This document shows, piece by piece, positions 1 through 8,222 of a stretch of DNA of 50,417 nt. The notes below the pieces were generated by a model, which was not told the origin of the DNA, ran no database searches, and saw only the letters and a program-made list of their open reading frames with translations. Each line of letters begins with the position of its first letter. Position 1 is the first letter of the stretch. The stretch is from Bacilli bacterium (GTDB lineage: Bacteria > Bacillota_I > Bacilli_A > RFN20 > CAG-826), in contig JAFSMX010000007.1 in the NCBI GenBank assembly GCA_017447725.1, positions 1 through 50,417 of the forward strand. Reading direction: 5' to 3'. Position numbers and translations under genes: made by a program.

Positions 1-14
1 AACTCTCAAAAAGT
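1..14 (-). rRNA. rrs: 16S rRNA, extreme 5' end only
   Basis: Read on the minus strand, the last bases before the window edge are CTTTTTGAGAGTT. The conserved start of bacterial 16S rRNA is GAGAGTTTGATCCTGG, so the first 7 bases of that signature are visible and the gene continues off the left end. The mature 5' end is placed a few bases before GAGAG by analogy with other Bacilli. The call is supported by the rRNA-type promoter and boxA-like element directly upstream. Confidence 0.85.
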
Positions 15-155
15 TTTATCTTAGTTCAAAATTATAATCTGGTTATTGTATATAAAAAATTGACGTTAATGTTTCTTGTACATCTGTTTAGTTTTCAAAG
101 ATCAGTGACGCACTATATACTTTCGTATATCTCTAGGTTCCCTTGGAACGTGCGC
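15..155 (-). promoter_or_regulatory. 16S rRNA leader with boxA-like antitermination element
   Basis: The leader contains TGATCTTTGAAAACT (90-104 on the minus strand), which matches the boxA-type sequence found before 16S genes in Bacilli and is followed by the typical AAACAGATG run. Upstream of it are two hairpins: GTTCC/GGAAC (138-150 region), and ATATAC-GAAA-GTATAT with a GNRA tetraloop (115-130). In other bacteria boxA recruits Nus factors that prevent early termination. No coding sequence is seen here. Confidence 0.75.
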
Positions 156-161
156 TTTTCT

Positions 162-190
162 ATATTACTATTATGAAATAAGTAAGTCAA
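162..190 (-). promoter_or_regulatory. rRNA operon promoter
   Basis: On the minus strand a -35 box TTGACT (185-190) is followed after exactly 17 bases by a -10 box TAATAT (162-167). Transcription should start near 155, giving a leader of about 140 bases before 16S rRNA. It lies directly downstream of the terminator of the glycolytic operon, so the rRNA operon is transcribed independently. Confidence 0.85.
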
Positions 191-222
191 ACACTTTTTA
201 AAAAATTTTTTCAAAAAATGAA

Positions 223-244
223 AGCCCCCGGGTTAGCGGGGGCT
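223..244 (-). terminator. Intrinsic terminator of the gap-pgk-tpiA-BI1-dfx operon
   Basis: On the minus strand AGCCCCCG, a 6-base loop and CGGGGGCT form a perfect 8-bp GC-rich stem followed by a T-rich tract. It lies 25 bases after the dfx stop codon and just upstream of the rRNA promoter. Confidence 0.92.
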
Positions 245-269
245 AATTTATGACTAGAATCCTTAGATT

Positions 270-647
270 CTACTCAATGTTCTTTTTCCATAATCCATGG
301 AGATTGCAATAGGCATAAGCGGAGAAAACGATCTCATTTTCCTTGATTGCAAACTCAGCCGCTGGAACATCATTTGGATAAAGGTGTTTAATTTTGTAAC
401 CTTGGTCGGTGTGAAGAACGATGAATTCGATGTAGTGTTCATTCGTCATTGGGTGAATCACTTCACCAACACGAACTTGAACGACATTTTCTTTTTCTTC
501 GACGACTGGAATATGCTTTTCGAAGGCGGCATCGACAGTATTAGCTTCAAGAAGAACCATAGGTTCTCCACAGCAAATAGTTGGGATTTTCTTGTCTTCG
601 AGCATCATGACAACTTTGCCACAATGATTACACTTATAGAAATACAT
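270..647 (-). CDS. dfx: Desulfoferrodoxin (superoxide reductase, two-iron type)
   Basis: 125 residues. Superoxide reductases reduce superoxide to hydrogen peroxide without making oxygen, usually with electrons from rubredoxin. The N-terminal desulforedoxin-like domain has the four cysteines expected for a FeS4 centre (CNHCG near residue 7, CC near residue 25). The catalytic domain shows the EKH motif near residue 44, HPMTNEHY near residue 65 and CNLHG near the C-terminus. Together these supply the four His and one Cys iron ligands and the Glu-Lys pair of the family. A good ribosome site (AAAGGA) precedes the ATG. It is the last gene of the glycolytic operon; a TATAAT-like box at about 656-666 could give an extra internal promoter. 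A 38-residue rubredoxin-like protein near 48.7 kb is a possible donor. Confidence 0.95.
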   Translation of the reverse strand: MYFYKCNHCGKVVMMLEDKKIPTICCGEPMVLLEANTVDAAFEKHIPVVEEKENVVQVRVGEVIHPMTNEHYIEFIVLHTDQGYKIKHLYPNDVPAAEFAIKENEIVFSAYAYCNLHGLWKKNIE

Positions 648-678
648 AATTCTTTTCCTTTAATTATACGTGTACGCG

Positions 679-1425
679 TTAGTTGCGACTTCTTCCGTAG
701 ATACGAACCACAATCGATAAGATACGAATGAAGATGTAGATAAAATCTACATAAAGGTTAAACGCACAAAGAATCGCGGTTTTATTGCTTTGTTCACCAC
801 TATCAGCAATACGTTTGACTCGGTTAATATCAAAGATGGTGATTAATAGCATTGCCGCAAACATTCCATAGGAAATGACCCAGTAGATCATTTCAAATCC
901 TGGGAAGAAAAGCATCCAGATGACATTGAATAATCCGATAAAGAGAATTCCAATCATCATTCCAAAGCCAATCATACCTAAGATAGAAAGATCTCTTTTG
1001 GTAAACCAACCAATGACAAACATAATGCCAAAGGTAAAGCAGGTTAAACCAAAGGAAATCGCGATGAGATAGAATGGGACAAACATTGTAAATCCAGAGA
1101 TAAACACGCCCATGACGATCGCGTATAAGACAAATGGAATCATTGGACGGGATTTTTCTTTAAAAACCGAGAAGTGGATCCACAAGATCAGAGGAATGTA
1201 CATGATAAACGCAGCAATAAATAATCCGATATAGGCTTTCGCCGCATCGATATTGACTTCGTTACCATAAACAATTGGGAAGAATTGGGTAAAAATTAGA
1301 CCAATCACAGCGCAGACTACAGCTGTAATGCCAATTGCCATAAACATATAGAGGAAAACTTTGGACGCCCACTTTGTGGTCGTATAGGTTTTCACATCTG
1401 ATTGTCGGATTGATTCAGCAATCAT
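679..1425 (-). CDS. Bax inhibitor-1 family membrane protein (YetJ/YccA-like)
   Basis: 248 residues with about seven hydrophobic segments and a short basic C-terminus, typical of the BI-1/UPF0005 family. In the bacterial homologue YetJ these proteins form a pH-sensitive calcium leak channel gated by two aspartates. Candidate residues here are Asp in TIFDINRV and Asp in LYVDFIYIF near the end. The gene lies 11 bases after tpiA with a strong ribosome site (AAGGAGGTG), so it is cotranscribed with the glycolytic genes. There is no direct evidence for substrate in this organism. Confidence 0.85.
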   Translation of the reverse strand: MIAESIRQSDVKTYTTTKWASKVFLYMFMAIGITAVVCAVIGLIFTQFFPIVYGNEVNIDAAKAYIGLFIAAFIMYIPLILWIHFSVFKEKSRPMIPFVLYAIVMGVFISGFTMFVPFYLIAISFGLTCFTFGIMFVIGWFTKRDLSILGMIGFGMMIGILFIGLFNVIWMLFFPGFEMIYWVISYGMFAAMLLITIFDINRVKRIADSGEQSNKTAILCAFNLYVDFIYIFIRILSIVVRIYGRSRN

Positions 1426-1436
1426 AGAGCACCTCC

Positions 1437-2192
1437 TTACTTGCCAACGTTGGCAATTAATTGATGGAAAGAATCAACTTTCAAGGATGCACCACCAACA
1501 AGAGCTCCATCAACGTTTGGTTGCATTAAGTAGTCGTGAACGTTTTCTGGTTTAACAGAACCTCCGTATAAAATACGAATTTCGTCAGCGACTTCACCGA
1601 ACTCTTCACGAATAAGTTCACGGCAGTATCCACAGATATCTTCCGCGATTTCTTTCGAAGCGTTCTTTCCGGTACCAATCGCCCAGACTGGTTCATAGGC
1701 AACAACGACTTTACGAAGTTCTTCTGGGGTTAATCCTTTTAAGCCTTCTACGATTTGTTCTTCAATCACTTTTTTAGTGTGACCAGCTTCAAATTGAGCT
1801 AAGGTTTCACCAACACAGTAGATGGAGAACATATCATTTTGGCATAAAGCGTGTAACTTTTTGTTACAAGCTTCATTAGTCTCTCCGAAGTAAGTTCTTC
1901 TTTCGGAGTGACCAATAATGACCCAGTTAATATTAAGTTCTTTTAACATTGAAATAGAAATTTCACCGGTAAAAGCACCATGATCTTCAAAGTGGCAGTT
2001 TTGCGCAGCCACATTTAAAGTTGGGTTTTCTTTTTTAACAGCAGCTAATGAGAGATAAGTTGGGGCAACACCAATTTCGACATTTACGGATTGAGCAAAT
2101 TTTGCTAATTCGTGACTTTCTTTGGCAAAAGCACGAGCTTCCTCAATGCTTTTGTTCATTTTCCAGTTGCCAAATAATAATTTGGTTCTCAT
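1437..2192 (-). CDS. tpiA: Triosephosphate isomerase
   Basis: 251 residues, normal for the family. It interconverts dihydroxyacetone phosphate and glyceraldehyde 3-phosphate. The active-site Lys lies in FGNWKMN near residue 12, the catalytic His in IGHSERR near residue 95, and the catalytic Glu plus flexible loop 6 in AYEPVWAIGTG near residue 167. The phosphate-binding GGSVKPEN is near residue 210. The start codon is one base after the pgk stop with no clear ribosome site, so translation is probably coupled to pgk. Confidence 0.97.
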   Translation of the reverse strand: MRTKLLFGNWKMNKSIEEARAFAKESHELAKFAQSVNVEIGVAPTYLSLAAVKKENPTLNVAAQNCHFEDHGAFTGEISISMLKELNINWVIIGHSERRTYFGETNEACNKKLHALCQNDMFSIYCVGETLAQFEAGHTKKVIEEQIVEGLKGLTPEELRKVVVAYEPVWAIGTGKNASKEIAEDICGYCRELIREEFGEVADEIRILYGGSVKPENVHDYLMQPNVDGALVGGASLKVDSFHQLIANVGK

Positions 2193-2193
2193 A

Positions 2194-3405
2194 TTACTTT
2201 AAAATGTCGACACCTGGTAAGTGTCCGTCGTTTTCAATCATTTCTAAGGAAGCACCACCGCCAGTAGAAACATGGCTGAAGGATTCCTTATAGCCGAATT
2301 CTTTGATTGCTGCAGCACTATCGCCACCACCACAAACAGAGAAACATCCTTTTAAGGAAGCGACTGCTTTGCAGATGGAGATTGTTCCGCTAGCAAAATC
2401 TTTTTGTTCAAAGACACCCATTGGACCATTCCAGAAAACCATTTTTGCTTTAGAGATTTCTTCAGCAAAGAGTTTTTCGGTAGCTGGACCAATGTCCATA
2501 CCTTGGTATCCTTCTGGGACGTTGTCTTTGACAACTTCTTTCTTGGTCCAACCTTCGAATGCGTCAGTGACAACAGAGTCAACTGGTAAAACGATTTTAC
2601 CTTTGGCTTCTTCTAAGCACTTACGAGCATAGTCGAGTTGGTCGAGTTCGACTGGAGATGTTCCAGTTTCAAATCCAAGAGCTTTCTTAAAGGTGTAAGC
2701 CATCGCTCCACCAATAAGGATTTTGTCACACTTCTTAAGAAGTGAGTCAATAACTTTAATTTTGTCAGAAACTTTTAAACCGCCAAGGATTGCGACATAT
2801 GGACGATCTTCTTTTTTGACGTCAACGCAACGCATTAAGTTAGCGATTTCTTTTTCAACGAGGTAGCCACAAGCAACTGGTTTACCTTCGGCTTTTAAGA
2901 GTTCTGGAATGCCATAAGTTGAGGCGTGTGCTCTATGAGCACTACCGAAAGCATCCATGACATAAGCATCGGCAACCTTGGCCCAGTCTTTAGAAAGTTC
3001 TGGATCATTCTTTTCTTCGCCCTTTTCATAACGAGTGTTTTGGACAAGAAGAACTTCTCCATCTTTTAAGGCTGCAACCTTTGCTTCGAATTTAGGACCA
3101 CGAGTTGCTTTAGAGAAGTAAACTTCTTTTCCTAATAAGGAAGCAAGTGTGGAAACAACGATTTCCATGTTGTTTTTGGCTTTTTGAGCTTCGACAACTT
3201 CTGGGGCTTCTTTGTGTTTCACTTTTCCAAGGTGGGAGAGTAAAACAACACGAGCGCCTTCAGAGAGGAGTTTTTGAATTGTTGGTAAAGCGGCTCTGAC
3301 ACGGTTATCGTCACGAACCTTGCCATCTTTAAGTGGGACGTTGAAGTCAACACGAACGATGACAATTTTACCTTTGAGACCTTTTAATTGATCAACAGTA
3401 AGCAT
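2194..3405 (-). CDS. pgk: Phosphoglycerate kinase
   Basis: 403 residues. It transfers the acyl phosphate of 1,3-bisphosphoglycerate to ADP, the first ATP-forming step of lower glycolysis. Substrate-binding RVDFNVPL is near residue 18 and SHLGK near residue 57. The C-terminal nucleotide domain carries GGLKVSDKI, WNGPMGVFE and the GGGDSAAA loop. The order gap-pgk-tpiA is the usual glycolytic cluster of Bacillota, but pgm and eno do not follow and no CggR repressor precedes it. Confidence 0.97.
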   Translation of the reverse strand: MLTVDQLKGLKGKIVIVRVDFNVPLKDGKVRDDNRVRAALPTIQKLLSEGARVVLLSHLGKVKHKEAPEVVEAQKAKNNMEIVVSTLASLLGKEVYFSKATRGPKFEAKVAALKDGEVLLVQNTRYEKGEEKNDPELSKDWAKVADAYVMDAFGSAHRAHASTYGIPELLKAEGKPVACGYLVEKEIANLMRCVDVKKEDRPYVAILGGLKVSDKIKVIDSLLKKCDKILIGGAMAYTFKKALGFETGTSPVELDQLDYARKCLEEAKGKIVLPVDSVVTDAFEGWTKKEVVKDNVPEGYQGMDIGPATEKLFAEEISKAKMVFWNGPMGVFEQKDFASGTISICKAVASLKGCFSVCGGGDSAAAIKEFGYKESFSHVSTGGGASLEMIENDGHLPGVDILK

Positions 3406-3431
3406 ATTTTTTCTCCTTCATTTGAGACAAA

Positions 3432-3454
3432 GAGGCGCTACAAAGTAGCGTCTC
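3432..3454 (-). other. Hairpin between gap and pgk
   Basis: A 10-base inverted repeat, GAGACGCTAC / GTAGCGCCTC on the minus strand with one mismatch and a 3-base loop, lies in the 70-base gap-pgk spacer. There is no T tract after it, so it is more likely an mRNA processing or stability element than a full terminator. A second copy of GAGAC upstream allows an alternative pairing. Confidence 0.6.
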
Positions 3455-3475
3455 AATCGTCTTATATGAGTTTAA

Positions 3476-4549
3476 TTAGCACTTTTCAGCAAAGTACTTA
3501 ATGGTGCGAACCATTTGTGAAGTGTAGGAGTTTTCATTGTCGTACCAAGAGACAACTTGAACTTCATAGAGGCCTTCACCAATTTTGGCAACCATTGTTT
3601 GTGTGGCATCGAAGAGGGAACCGAATCTCATTCCGATAACATCAGAAGAAACGATTGGATCTTCGTTATAACCATAGGATTCATTAGCGACTTTCTTCAT
3701 GTAAGCATTAATGACTTCTGGGGTTAATTCGCCATCATATTTCACAACAGCGGTTAAGATGGTTGTAGAACCAGTTGGAACTGGAACACGTTGTGCACTA
3801 CCAATAAGTTTTCCATTTAATTCTGGAATAACTAAGCCGATAGCTTTAGCAGCACCAGTGGAGTTTGGAACGATGTTGGCGGCACCAGCACGGGCACGGC
3901 GGAGATCGCCTTTGCGGTGTGGACCATCAAGAATCATTTGGTCACCAGTGTAAGCGTGAATTGTGCTCATGATACCAGATTGAATTGGTGCGAGTTCATG
4001 AAGGGCTTTGGCCATTGGAGCTAAGCAGTTGGTTGTACAGCTGGCTGCTGAGATGACGTTGTCTTCTTTGGTTAAACTCTTTTCGTTAACACCATAGACA
4101 ATGGTTGGGAGGTCTTTTCCTGCTGGAGCAGAAATGACGACTTTACGAGCACCGGCGTTGATGTGAGCCATGGATTTTTCCTTAGAGCAGTAGAAACCTG
4201 TACATTCTAAGACAACATCAACCTTGAGTTCTTTCCATGGAAGATCGGCTGCGTTTGGTTTGGCATAAATGGTGATTTCCTTGCCATCAACAGTGATTGA
4301 ACCTGGCTTGACAACGGTCTTTCCGTCTTCGGCTAATTCTGGTTCTTTGCTGCTCACAGTGTGAAGATTTTCACCAATATGACCGGCATAGCCACCTTGA
4401 GCGGTGTCATATTTTAATAAATTAGCTAACATTTTTGGGCTGGTTAAATCGTTAATAGCGACGATTTCATAACCTTCAGCACCGAACATTTGGCGGAAAG
4501 CTAAACGTCCGATACGTCCAAATCCGTTAATTGCAACTTTAACTGACAT
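3476..4549 (-). CDS. gap: Glyceraldehyde-3-phosphate dehydrogenase, NAD-type
   Basis: 357 residues, about 20 longer than the usual bacterial enzyme; the extra length is in the N-terminal half, around residues 60-80. The Rossmann motif NGFGRIGR starts at residue 8, and Asp in AINDL favours NAD over NADP. The catalytic Cys lies in SAASCTTNC, with the catalytic His in HAYTGDQ. The phosphate site GAAKAIG follows. It oxidises glyceraldehyde 3-phosphate to 1,3-bisphosphoglycerate and is the first gene of the glycolytic operon, with a good ribosome site (AGGAGG) before the ATG. Confidence 0.97.
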   Translation of the reverse strand: MSVKVAINGFGRIGRLAFRQMFGAEGYEIVAINDLTSPKMLANLLKYDTAQGGYAGHIGENLHTVSSKEPELAEDGKTVVKPGSITVDGKEITIYAKPNAADLPWKELKVDVVLECTGFYCSKEKSMAHINAGARKVVISAPAGKDLPTIVYGVNEKSLTKEDNVISAASCTTNCLAPMAKALHELAPIQSGIMSTIHAYTGDQMILDGPHRKGDLRRARAGAANIVPNSTGAAKAIGLVIPELNGKLIGSAQRVPVPTGSTTILTAVVKYDGELTPEVINAYMKKVANESYGYNEDPIVSSDVIGMRFGSLFDATQTMVAKIGEGLYEVQVVSWYDNENSYTSQMVRTIKYFAEKC

Positions 4550-4580
4550 AAAATGTCCTCCTTTTTAAATTGCCGTGGTT

Positions 4581-4586
4581 ATTATA
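4581..4586 (-). promoter_or_regulatory. Likely -10 box of the gap operon
   Basis: TATAAT on the minus strand, 32 bases before the gap start and just after the terminator of the preceding operon. The -35 region is T-rich and far from consensus, so only the -10 is assigned. Confidence 0.6.
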
Positions 4587-4611
4587 CATTGCTTTTATAT
4601 AAATAAAAAAG

Positions 4612-4633
4612 AACCACCTTTATGAAAGTGGTT
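4612..4633 (-). terminator. Terminator of the flippase-to-XRE operon
   Basis: On the minus strand AACCACTTT-CATA-AAGGTGGTT forms a stem with one G-U pair, followed by CTTTTTTATTT. It ends the long operon that closes with the XRE regulator gene. Confidence 0.88.
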
Positions 4634-4665
4634 TCAAACAATTTTAGTATAACAAAAATTGATAG

Positions 4666-4893
4666 TTATAAGCCTTCAATTGTCTCGATTCCACGAAACA
4701 ATTCTGATAAGGTGATGCCAAAGGCATCGCTAATTCTTTCAAGAATCTCTAAAGATGGATTTCGTCGTCCATTTTCTAAATCGCAAATATAATTCTTATT
4801 TACGTTCGCTTCGAGCGCTAAATCCTCCTGGGACCACTTCCTAAGAGAACGCAAATAACGGATTCTCATACCTAACTGGATGACTGCTTTCAT
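4666..4893 (-). CDS. XRE-family transcriptional regulator, single HTH domain
   Basis: 75 residues, essentially one Cro/C1 helix-turn-helix. Residues 13-65 read RYLRSLRKWSQEDLA, then NYICDLENGRRNPSLE, then LERISDAFGITLSELF. There is no sensor or oligomerisation domain. Its ATG overlaps the whiA stop codon (ATGA), so it is translationally coupled to whiA. In B. subtilis the gene after whiA is crh, not a DNA-binding protein. Targets are unknown; WhiA-linked control is only a contextual guess. Confidence 0.85.
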   Translation of the reverse strand: MKAVIQLGMRIRYLRSLRKWSQEDLALEANVNKNYICDLENGRRNPSLEILERISDAFGITLSELFRGIETIEGL

Positions 4894-5846
4894 TTGAGTG
4901 CTCCTTTGTATCTTTCGGCACTTTGATGAATAGCGCGGAATAAGTGATTAATATTCGATCGAGACACAGGTTCTCCTAGTTCATCGCTAAGAAGTTTGGC
5001 TAATTCGGACAAAGATGCGTCATCGTGTTTGAGACGGATTCTCATTAATGCTTGTTGTTTTTTGTTTTGAACATGTTCAATGCCTAAAACTTGGTCGATG
5101 ATTCTAATATCCTTAATTTGTTTTTTACTAGATGAAGTTGTCTTGTTGTAATTGGCGTAATCTAGATTTTGTAGACGATTACCAATCGCAGAAAAATCTC
5201 TATCGATTCTAATTGATTCAAATTCCAGGGTTGTATTAGTAGCGCCCATCAAAGATAAAAGATCCACAATTTGCTGGGATTTTTTCAAATATACAACGTA
5301 TTTGCCACGTCTTTCGACAACTTTTGGAGAAAACTCAGTCAATTTACAACGAATTAATAATTTTGAGAACCATTTTGCAAAGTTTTCTTCTCTTAAGCAA
5401 AACTCTAAATGATAGTTAGAATTCTTTGGTGAATTGCAAGAACCGGCAGCTAAAAATGCTCCGGAAATATAACCTGAAAGCATGTCATCGGTATAAACGA
5501 TATTTTTTGAGATTTTTCCTTCTAAAAATGAGATCTCTAGATCATCTAAAAGGTATTCACCTTCATCAATGATAACATTATATGTTAATCGTTTTCTAAA
5601 ATTCATGGTTTTCATGTAAGAAAAGCGACATGATAAACCATATACTCTTTCAACAGAATAATAGATAAATTTTGCTGTTTTGGCTGATTCGGTTTTAACA
5701 ACAATTTGTGGCCTTTTTGAACCAATATTTAAAGAACCATTGATTCTAATAAAAGCGGATAATAAGGCTCGTAAGTGCTCATCAGAAAAAGTTAGAGAAC
5801 AAATCTCTTCTTTCACTTTTTGAGTAAACGAAACCTTGGCCTGCAT
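4890..5846 (-). CDS. whiA: DNA-binding protein WhiA
   Basis: 318 residues. WhiA has a degenerate LAGLIDADG homing-endonuclease fold at the N-terminus and a WhiA-type HTH at the C-terminus. It influences cell division and chromosome segregation in Bacilli and sporulation in Streptomyces. The C-terminal motif SLSELAKLLSDELGEPVSRS followed by NHLFRAI matches the WhiA HTH, and GAFLAAGSCNSPKNSNYH matches the central domain. The gene overlaps rapZ by one base (TAATG). The yvcK/mgfK gene normally between rapZ and whiA is absent. Confidence 0.95.
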   Translation of the reverse strand: MQAKVSFTQKVKEEICSLTFSDEHLRALLSAFIRINGSLNIGSKRPQIVVKTESAKTAKFIYYSVERVYGLSCRFSYMKTMNFRKRLTYNVIIDEGEYLLDDLEISFLEGKISKNIVYTDDMLSGYISGAFLAAGSCNSPKNSNYHLEFCLREENFAKWFSKLLIRCKLTEFSPKVVERRGKYVVYLKKSQQIVDLLSLMGATNTTLEFESIRIDRDFSAIGNRLQNLDYANYNKTTSSSKKQIKDIRIIDQVLGIEHVQNKKQQALMRIRLKHDDASLSELAKLLSDELGEPVSRSNINHLFRAIHQSAERYKGALK

Positions 5847-6685
5847 TATTTCATTAATTCCTTATGAATAACGCGTGTCTGATATTTCTTGGAATAGTAT
5901 TTGTTTAAATATTCCGCTATAACAACTGAACGGTGTTGACCTCCACTACAAGCGACACCGATTGTAGCATGTGTTCTTTCGCTCTCTTTTAGACGAGGCA
6001 AATAATAATCTAAATAAGAAATAACGTGTTTTAAGAAATCCTGCGTGACTTCATTGTCTAAAACATATCGAATTATTTTTTCATCTAACCCAGTCAGTTC
6101 GCGAAGTTCAGGAACCCAATATGGATTTGGCAGTAGTCGAACATCGAAAACTGTTTCGACATCTTGCGGAACCGAACGTTTATAACCAAAAGATACGAAC
6201 GTCACCACAAAATCGTGTTTATGAGAACCTAGTGCAACGAAAATTAATTGCTTTCTAAATTCGTTTTTGGAAAGTTTCGTAGTATCAATAAAATGAGTGA
6301 ACGAAAGTCTCATATCATTGATTTGCTTAATCTCTAAATCAAGTGCCTCCTCAAGTGGCATTCCGTTGGCCTCTTTTGGATGTTTTCTTCTTGATAATCG
6401 ATAGCGAGATAAAAGCTCACCTTTTTCACAAAATAAGCCAATGAAATTAATATTAAATTCACTGCAATTCTTGGCTAATTCGTATGTTTTCTGTGCAATA
6501 TCAAGAGAAACAGCAAGAGCAACTTTTGCATATTTTTTTGGATCTTTTATATAAGTTTGAAGAAGTTTCTCAACTACTTCTAAAGGAACGTTATCTGTAA
6601 CAAAAAAACCATTTTCTTCAAACGTATATAAGGCAGAACTTTTTCCAGCTCCACCAACGCCTGTAACAATATCTAGTTCAATCAT
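5846..6685 (-). CDS. rapZ: RNase adapter / nucleotide-binding protein RapZ (YvcJ)
   Basis: 279 residues. The N-terminal Walker A motif is GVGGAGKSS at residues 9-17, and the C-terminal domain carries the family signature GVACSGGQHRSVVIAEYL. In E. coli RapZ directs decay of the GlmZ small RNA in response to glucosamine 6-phosphate; in B. subtilis YvcJ has GTPase activity and affects competence. The family signature is usually GCTGGxHRSV, so Cys-Ser here is a mild variant. It sits between trxB and whiA as in other Bacillota, with a clear ribosome site. Confidence 0.94.
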   Translation of the reverse strand: MIELDIVTGVGGAGKSSALYTFEENGFFVTDNVPLEVVEKLLQTYIKDPKKYAKVALAVSLDIAQKTYELAKNCSEFNINFIGLFCEKGELLSRYRLSRRKHPKEANGMPLEEALDLEIKQINDMRLSFTHFIDTTKLSKNEFRKQLIFVALGSHKHDFVVTFVSFGYKRSVPQDVETVFDVRLLPNPYWVPELRELTGLDEKIIRYVLDNEVTQDFLKHVISYLDYYLPRLKESERTHATIGVACSGGQHRSVVIAEYLNKYYSKKYQTRVIHKELMK

Positions 6686-6696
6686 TAATTCTCCTC

Positions 6697-7590
6697 CTAA
6701 TGAACAAACTTCATTGCCTCAGTAGCAGCAATCGCACCATCGTTTGCCGCAGTGACTAGTTGCTTTAATTTTTTAGATGTAATGTCTCCGGCAAAATAAA
6801 GACCAGCAACATTACTCATCATTTCTTCATTCACCTTAACTCCGAATTGATCGGTTTCAGGTTTGAGGTTAAACAAGAATTCATCTGAGGATTTAGTTCC
6901 AACAAATGGGAAAACTCCCCAAACAGGAAGATCCTTACCATTAACTCTAATTGCGCTTACTCCAACATCATCACCAACAATTTCTTCAACATTTGAATTA
7001 AGAATAACTTCAATATTTTCTTTCTCTTTTACTTTAATAAGTAAAGATGGCGTTCCTTCAAGTTCTTCAGCTGGAACACATAAGTAAAGTTTATTCACAA
7101 GATTTGCTAAATAGAGACTTTCTTCTAAAACAATATCGTTATTACCAACTACAGCGACATCGGCGCCTTTAAAGAAGTTTCCATCGCAGGTTGCGCAGTA
7201 AGAAACACCGCGACCAACGAATTCTTTTTCACCTTTAATTGTGACTCCTTGAATTTTACGACCGGTAGCTACAATAACTGCTTTTGCATCATAACTATCT
7301 TGGTCAGTAACAACTTCAAATCCACCTTCTTCTTTTAAAATTGTTTGGACACTTCCATATTTAATTTCGATTCCCAAATTTCGTACTTGTTCCATTAAAG
7401 AAATAAGAATATCGGAGCCAGTTGTATTAGGTATTCCTGGGTAATTTTCAACCTTATGAAGCTTATTTAAAAGTCCACCTGGTAAAGAGTTTTCTAAAAC
7501 AACAAAATCGGCGTTTCCACGCTTTAAATAGATTGCTGCTGTTAAGCCGGCAATACCTGCGCCAATAACAACAATATCAGTCTTTTTCAT
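6697..7590 (-). CDS. trxB: Thioredoxin-reductase-like flavoprotein lacking NADPH motifs
   Basis: 297 residues, a little short for TrxB. FAD-binding GAGIAGL (residues 10-16) and the C-terminal FAGDIT are intact, and the redox-active disulfide is CATC (132-135), as in true thioredoxin reductases. The NADPH domain is abnormal. The usual GGGxSA loop is replaced by GNNDIV (149-154), and the HRRxxFR motif that contacts the 2'-phosphate is replaced by LCVPAEELE (170-178). Such losses are known in ferredoxin-dependent flavin thioredoxin reductases of clostridia, so ferredoxin may be the donor, made by NifJ encoded nearby. This is inference from missing motifs. The position beside rapZ-whiA is the usual trxB location. 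Confidence 0.85.
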   Translation of the reverse strand: MKKTDIVVIGAGIAGLTAAIYLKRGNADFVVLENSLPGGLLNKLHKVENYPGIPNTTGSDILISLMEQVRNLGIEIKYGSVQTILKEEGGFEVVTDQDSYDAKAVIVATGRKIQGVTIKGEKEFVGRGVSYCATCDGNFFKGADVAVVGNNDIVLEESLYLANLVNKLYLCVPAEELEGTPSLLIKVKEKENIEVILNSNVEEIVGDDVGVSAIRVNGKDLPVWGVFPFVGTKSSDEFLFNLKPETDQFGVKVNEEMMSNVAGLYFAGDITSKKLKQLVTAANDGAIAATEAMKFVH

Positions 7591-8222
7591 AAGATTTCCT
7601 CCAAGAATTGCTGGTAATTTTTAATATGGACATCTATTTTTGCGCCTTCAGGAAGTTTGCGTGTTGACCAATCAACAAAGGCAAATTTCACACCAGCATT
7701 TTTAGCGGTTAAATAATCAATTTGACCATCACCAACATATAGAACTTTCTCTTTATCTTTAACACCGAAATGATCCATCGCCATAACAACACCATCTTCG
7801 GCTGGTTTCAAATGTTTTACTTCATCAGCACAGACAGTATATGGAACTAAACCAGTGACATGAAAGAGTTCATAAGTGTAATCGGTTGCGTATCGATGTT
7901 TATTTGTAACGATTCCGAAATGTATTCCCTTTTCATTGAGTTTTTCAAACATCTCTTTTACATATGGAAAGAGTTTGCAGTACTTCACATAATTTCCAAC
8001 CGAACGTTTACGGAACTCATTTAATACAACTTCTTGATCTAAATCAGGAAACTCGTTTTTAAGTGTGACAGTAATTTGCGGACCAGAGAACGTGAGCATA
8101 TGTTCTCTTGTTGGATGATAATCTGGTTTGAAGATTTGATAGAGCTCTTTAAAAGTCTCGACAATCATTTCATCACTATCGAGGAGAGTTCCATCTAGAT
8201 CAAACAAGATTAGATCGTACAT
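7587..8222 (-). CDS. HAD-family phosphatase (PpaX/Gph-like)
   Basis: 211 residues. HAD motif I is FDLDGTLLDSD near residue 7, motif II is the Thr in VTNKH, motif III lies around a Lys near residue 140 (HLKPAEDG), and motif IV is YVGDGQIDYLTA. The cap is the small helical type of phosphoglycolate phosphatases and of PpaX, the pyrophosphatase linked to HPr(Ser-P) turnover. In B. subtilis ppaX follows lgt in hprK-lgt-ppaX, and this gene also directly follows lgt (TAA then ATG with no gap). HprK is not in the window, so substrate remains open. Confidence 0.85.
   Translation of the reverse strand: MYDLILFDLDGTLLDSDEMIVETFKELYQIFKPDYHPTREHMLTFSGPQITVTLKNEFPDLDQEVVLNEFRKRSVGNYVKYCKLFPYVKEMFEKLNEKGIHFGIVTNKHRYATDYTYELFHVTGLVPYTVCADEVKHLKPAEDGVVMAMDHFGVKDKEKVLYVGDGQIDYLTAKNAGVKFAFVDWSTRKLPEGAKIDVHIKNYQQFLEEIL

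Noticed and set aside
4890-4893. Possible use of TGA as a tryptophan codon (genetic code 4)
   Set aside because: TGA ends whiA and the P-loop kinase at the expected lengths, and conserved Trp residues use TGG, so the standard bacterial code applies.
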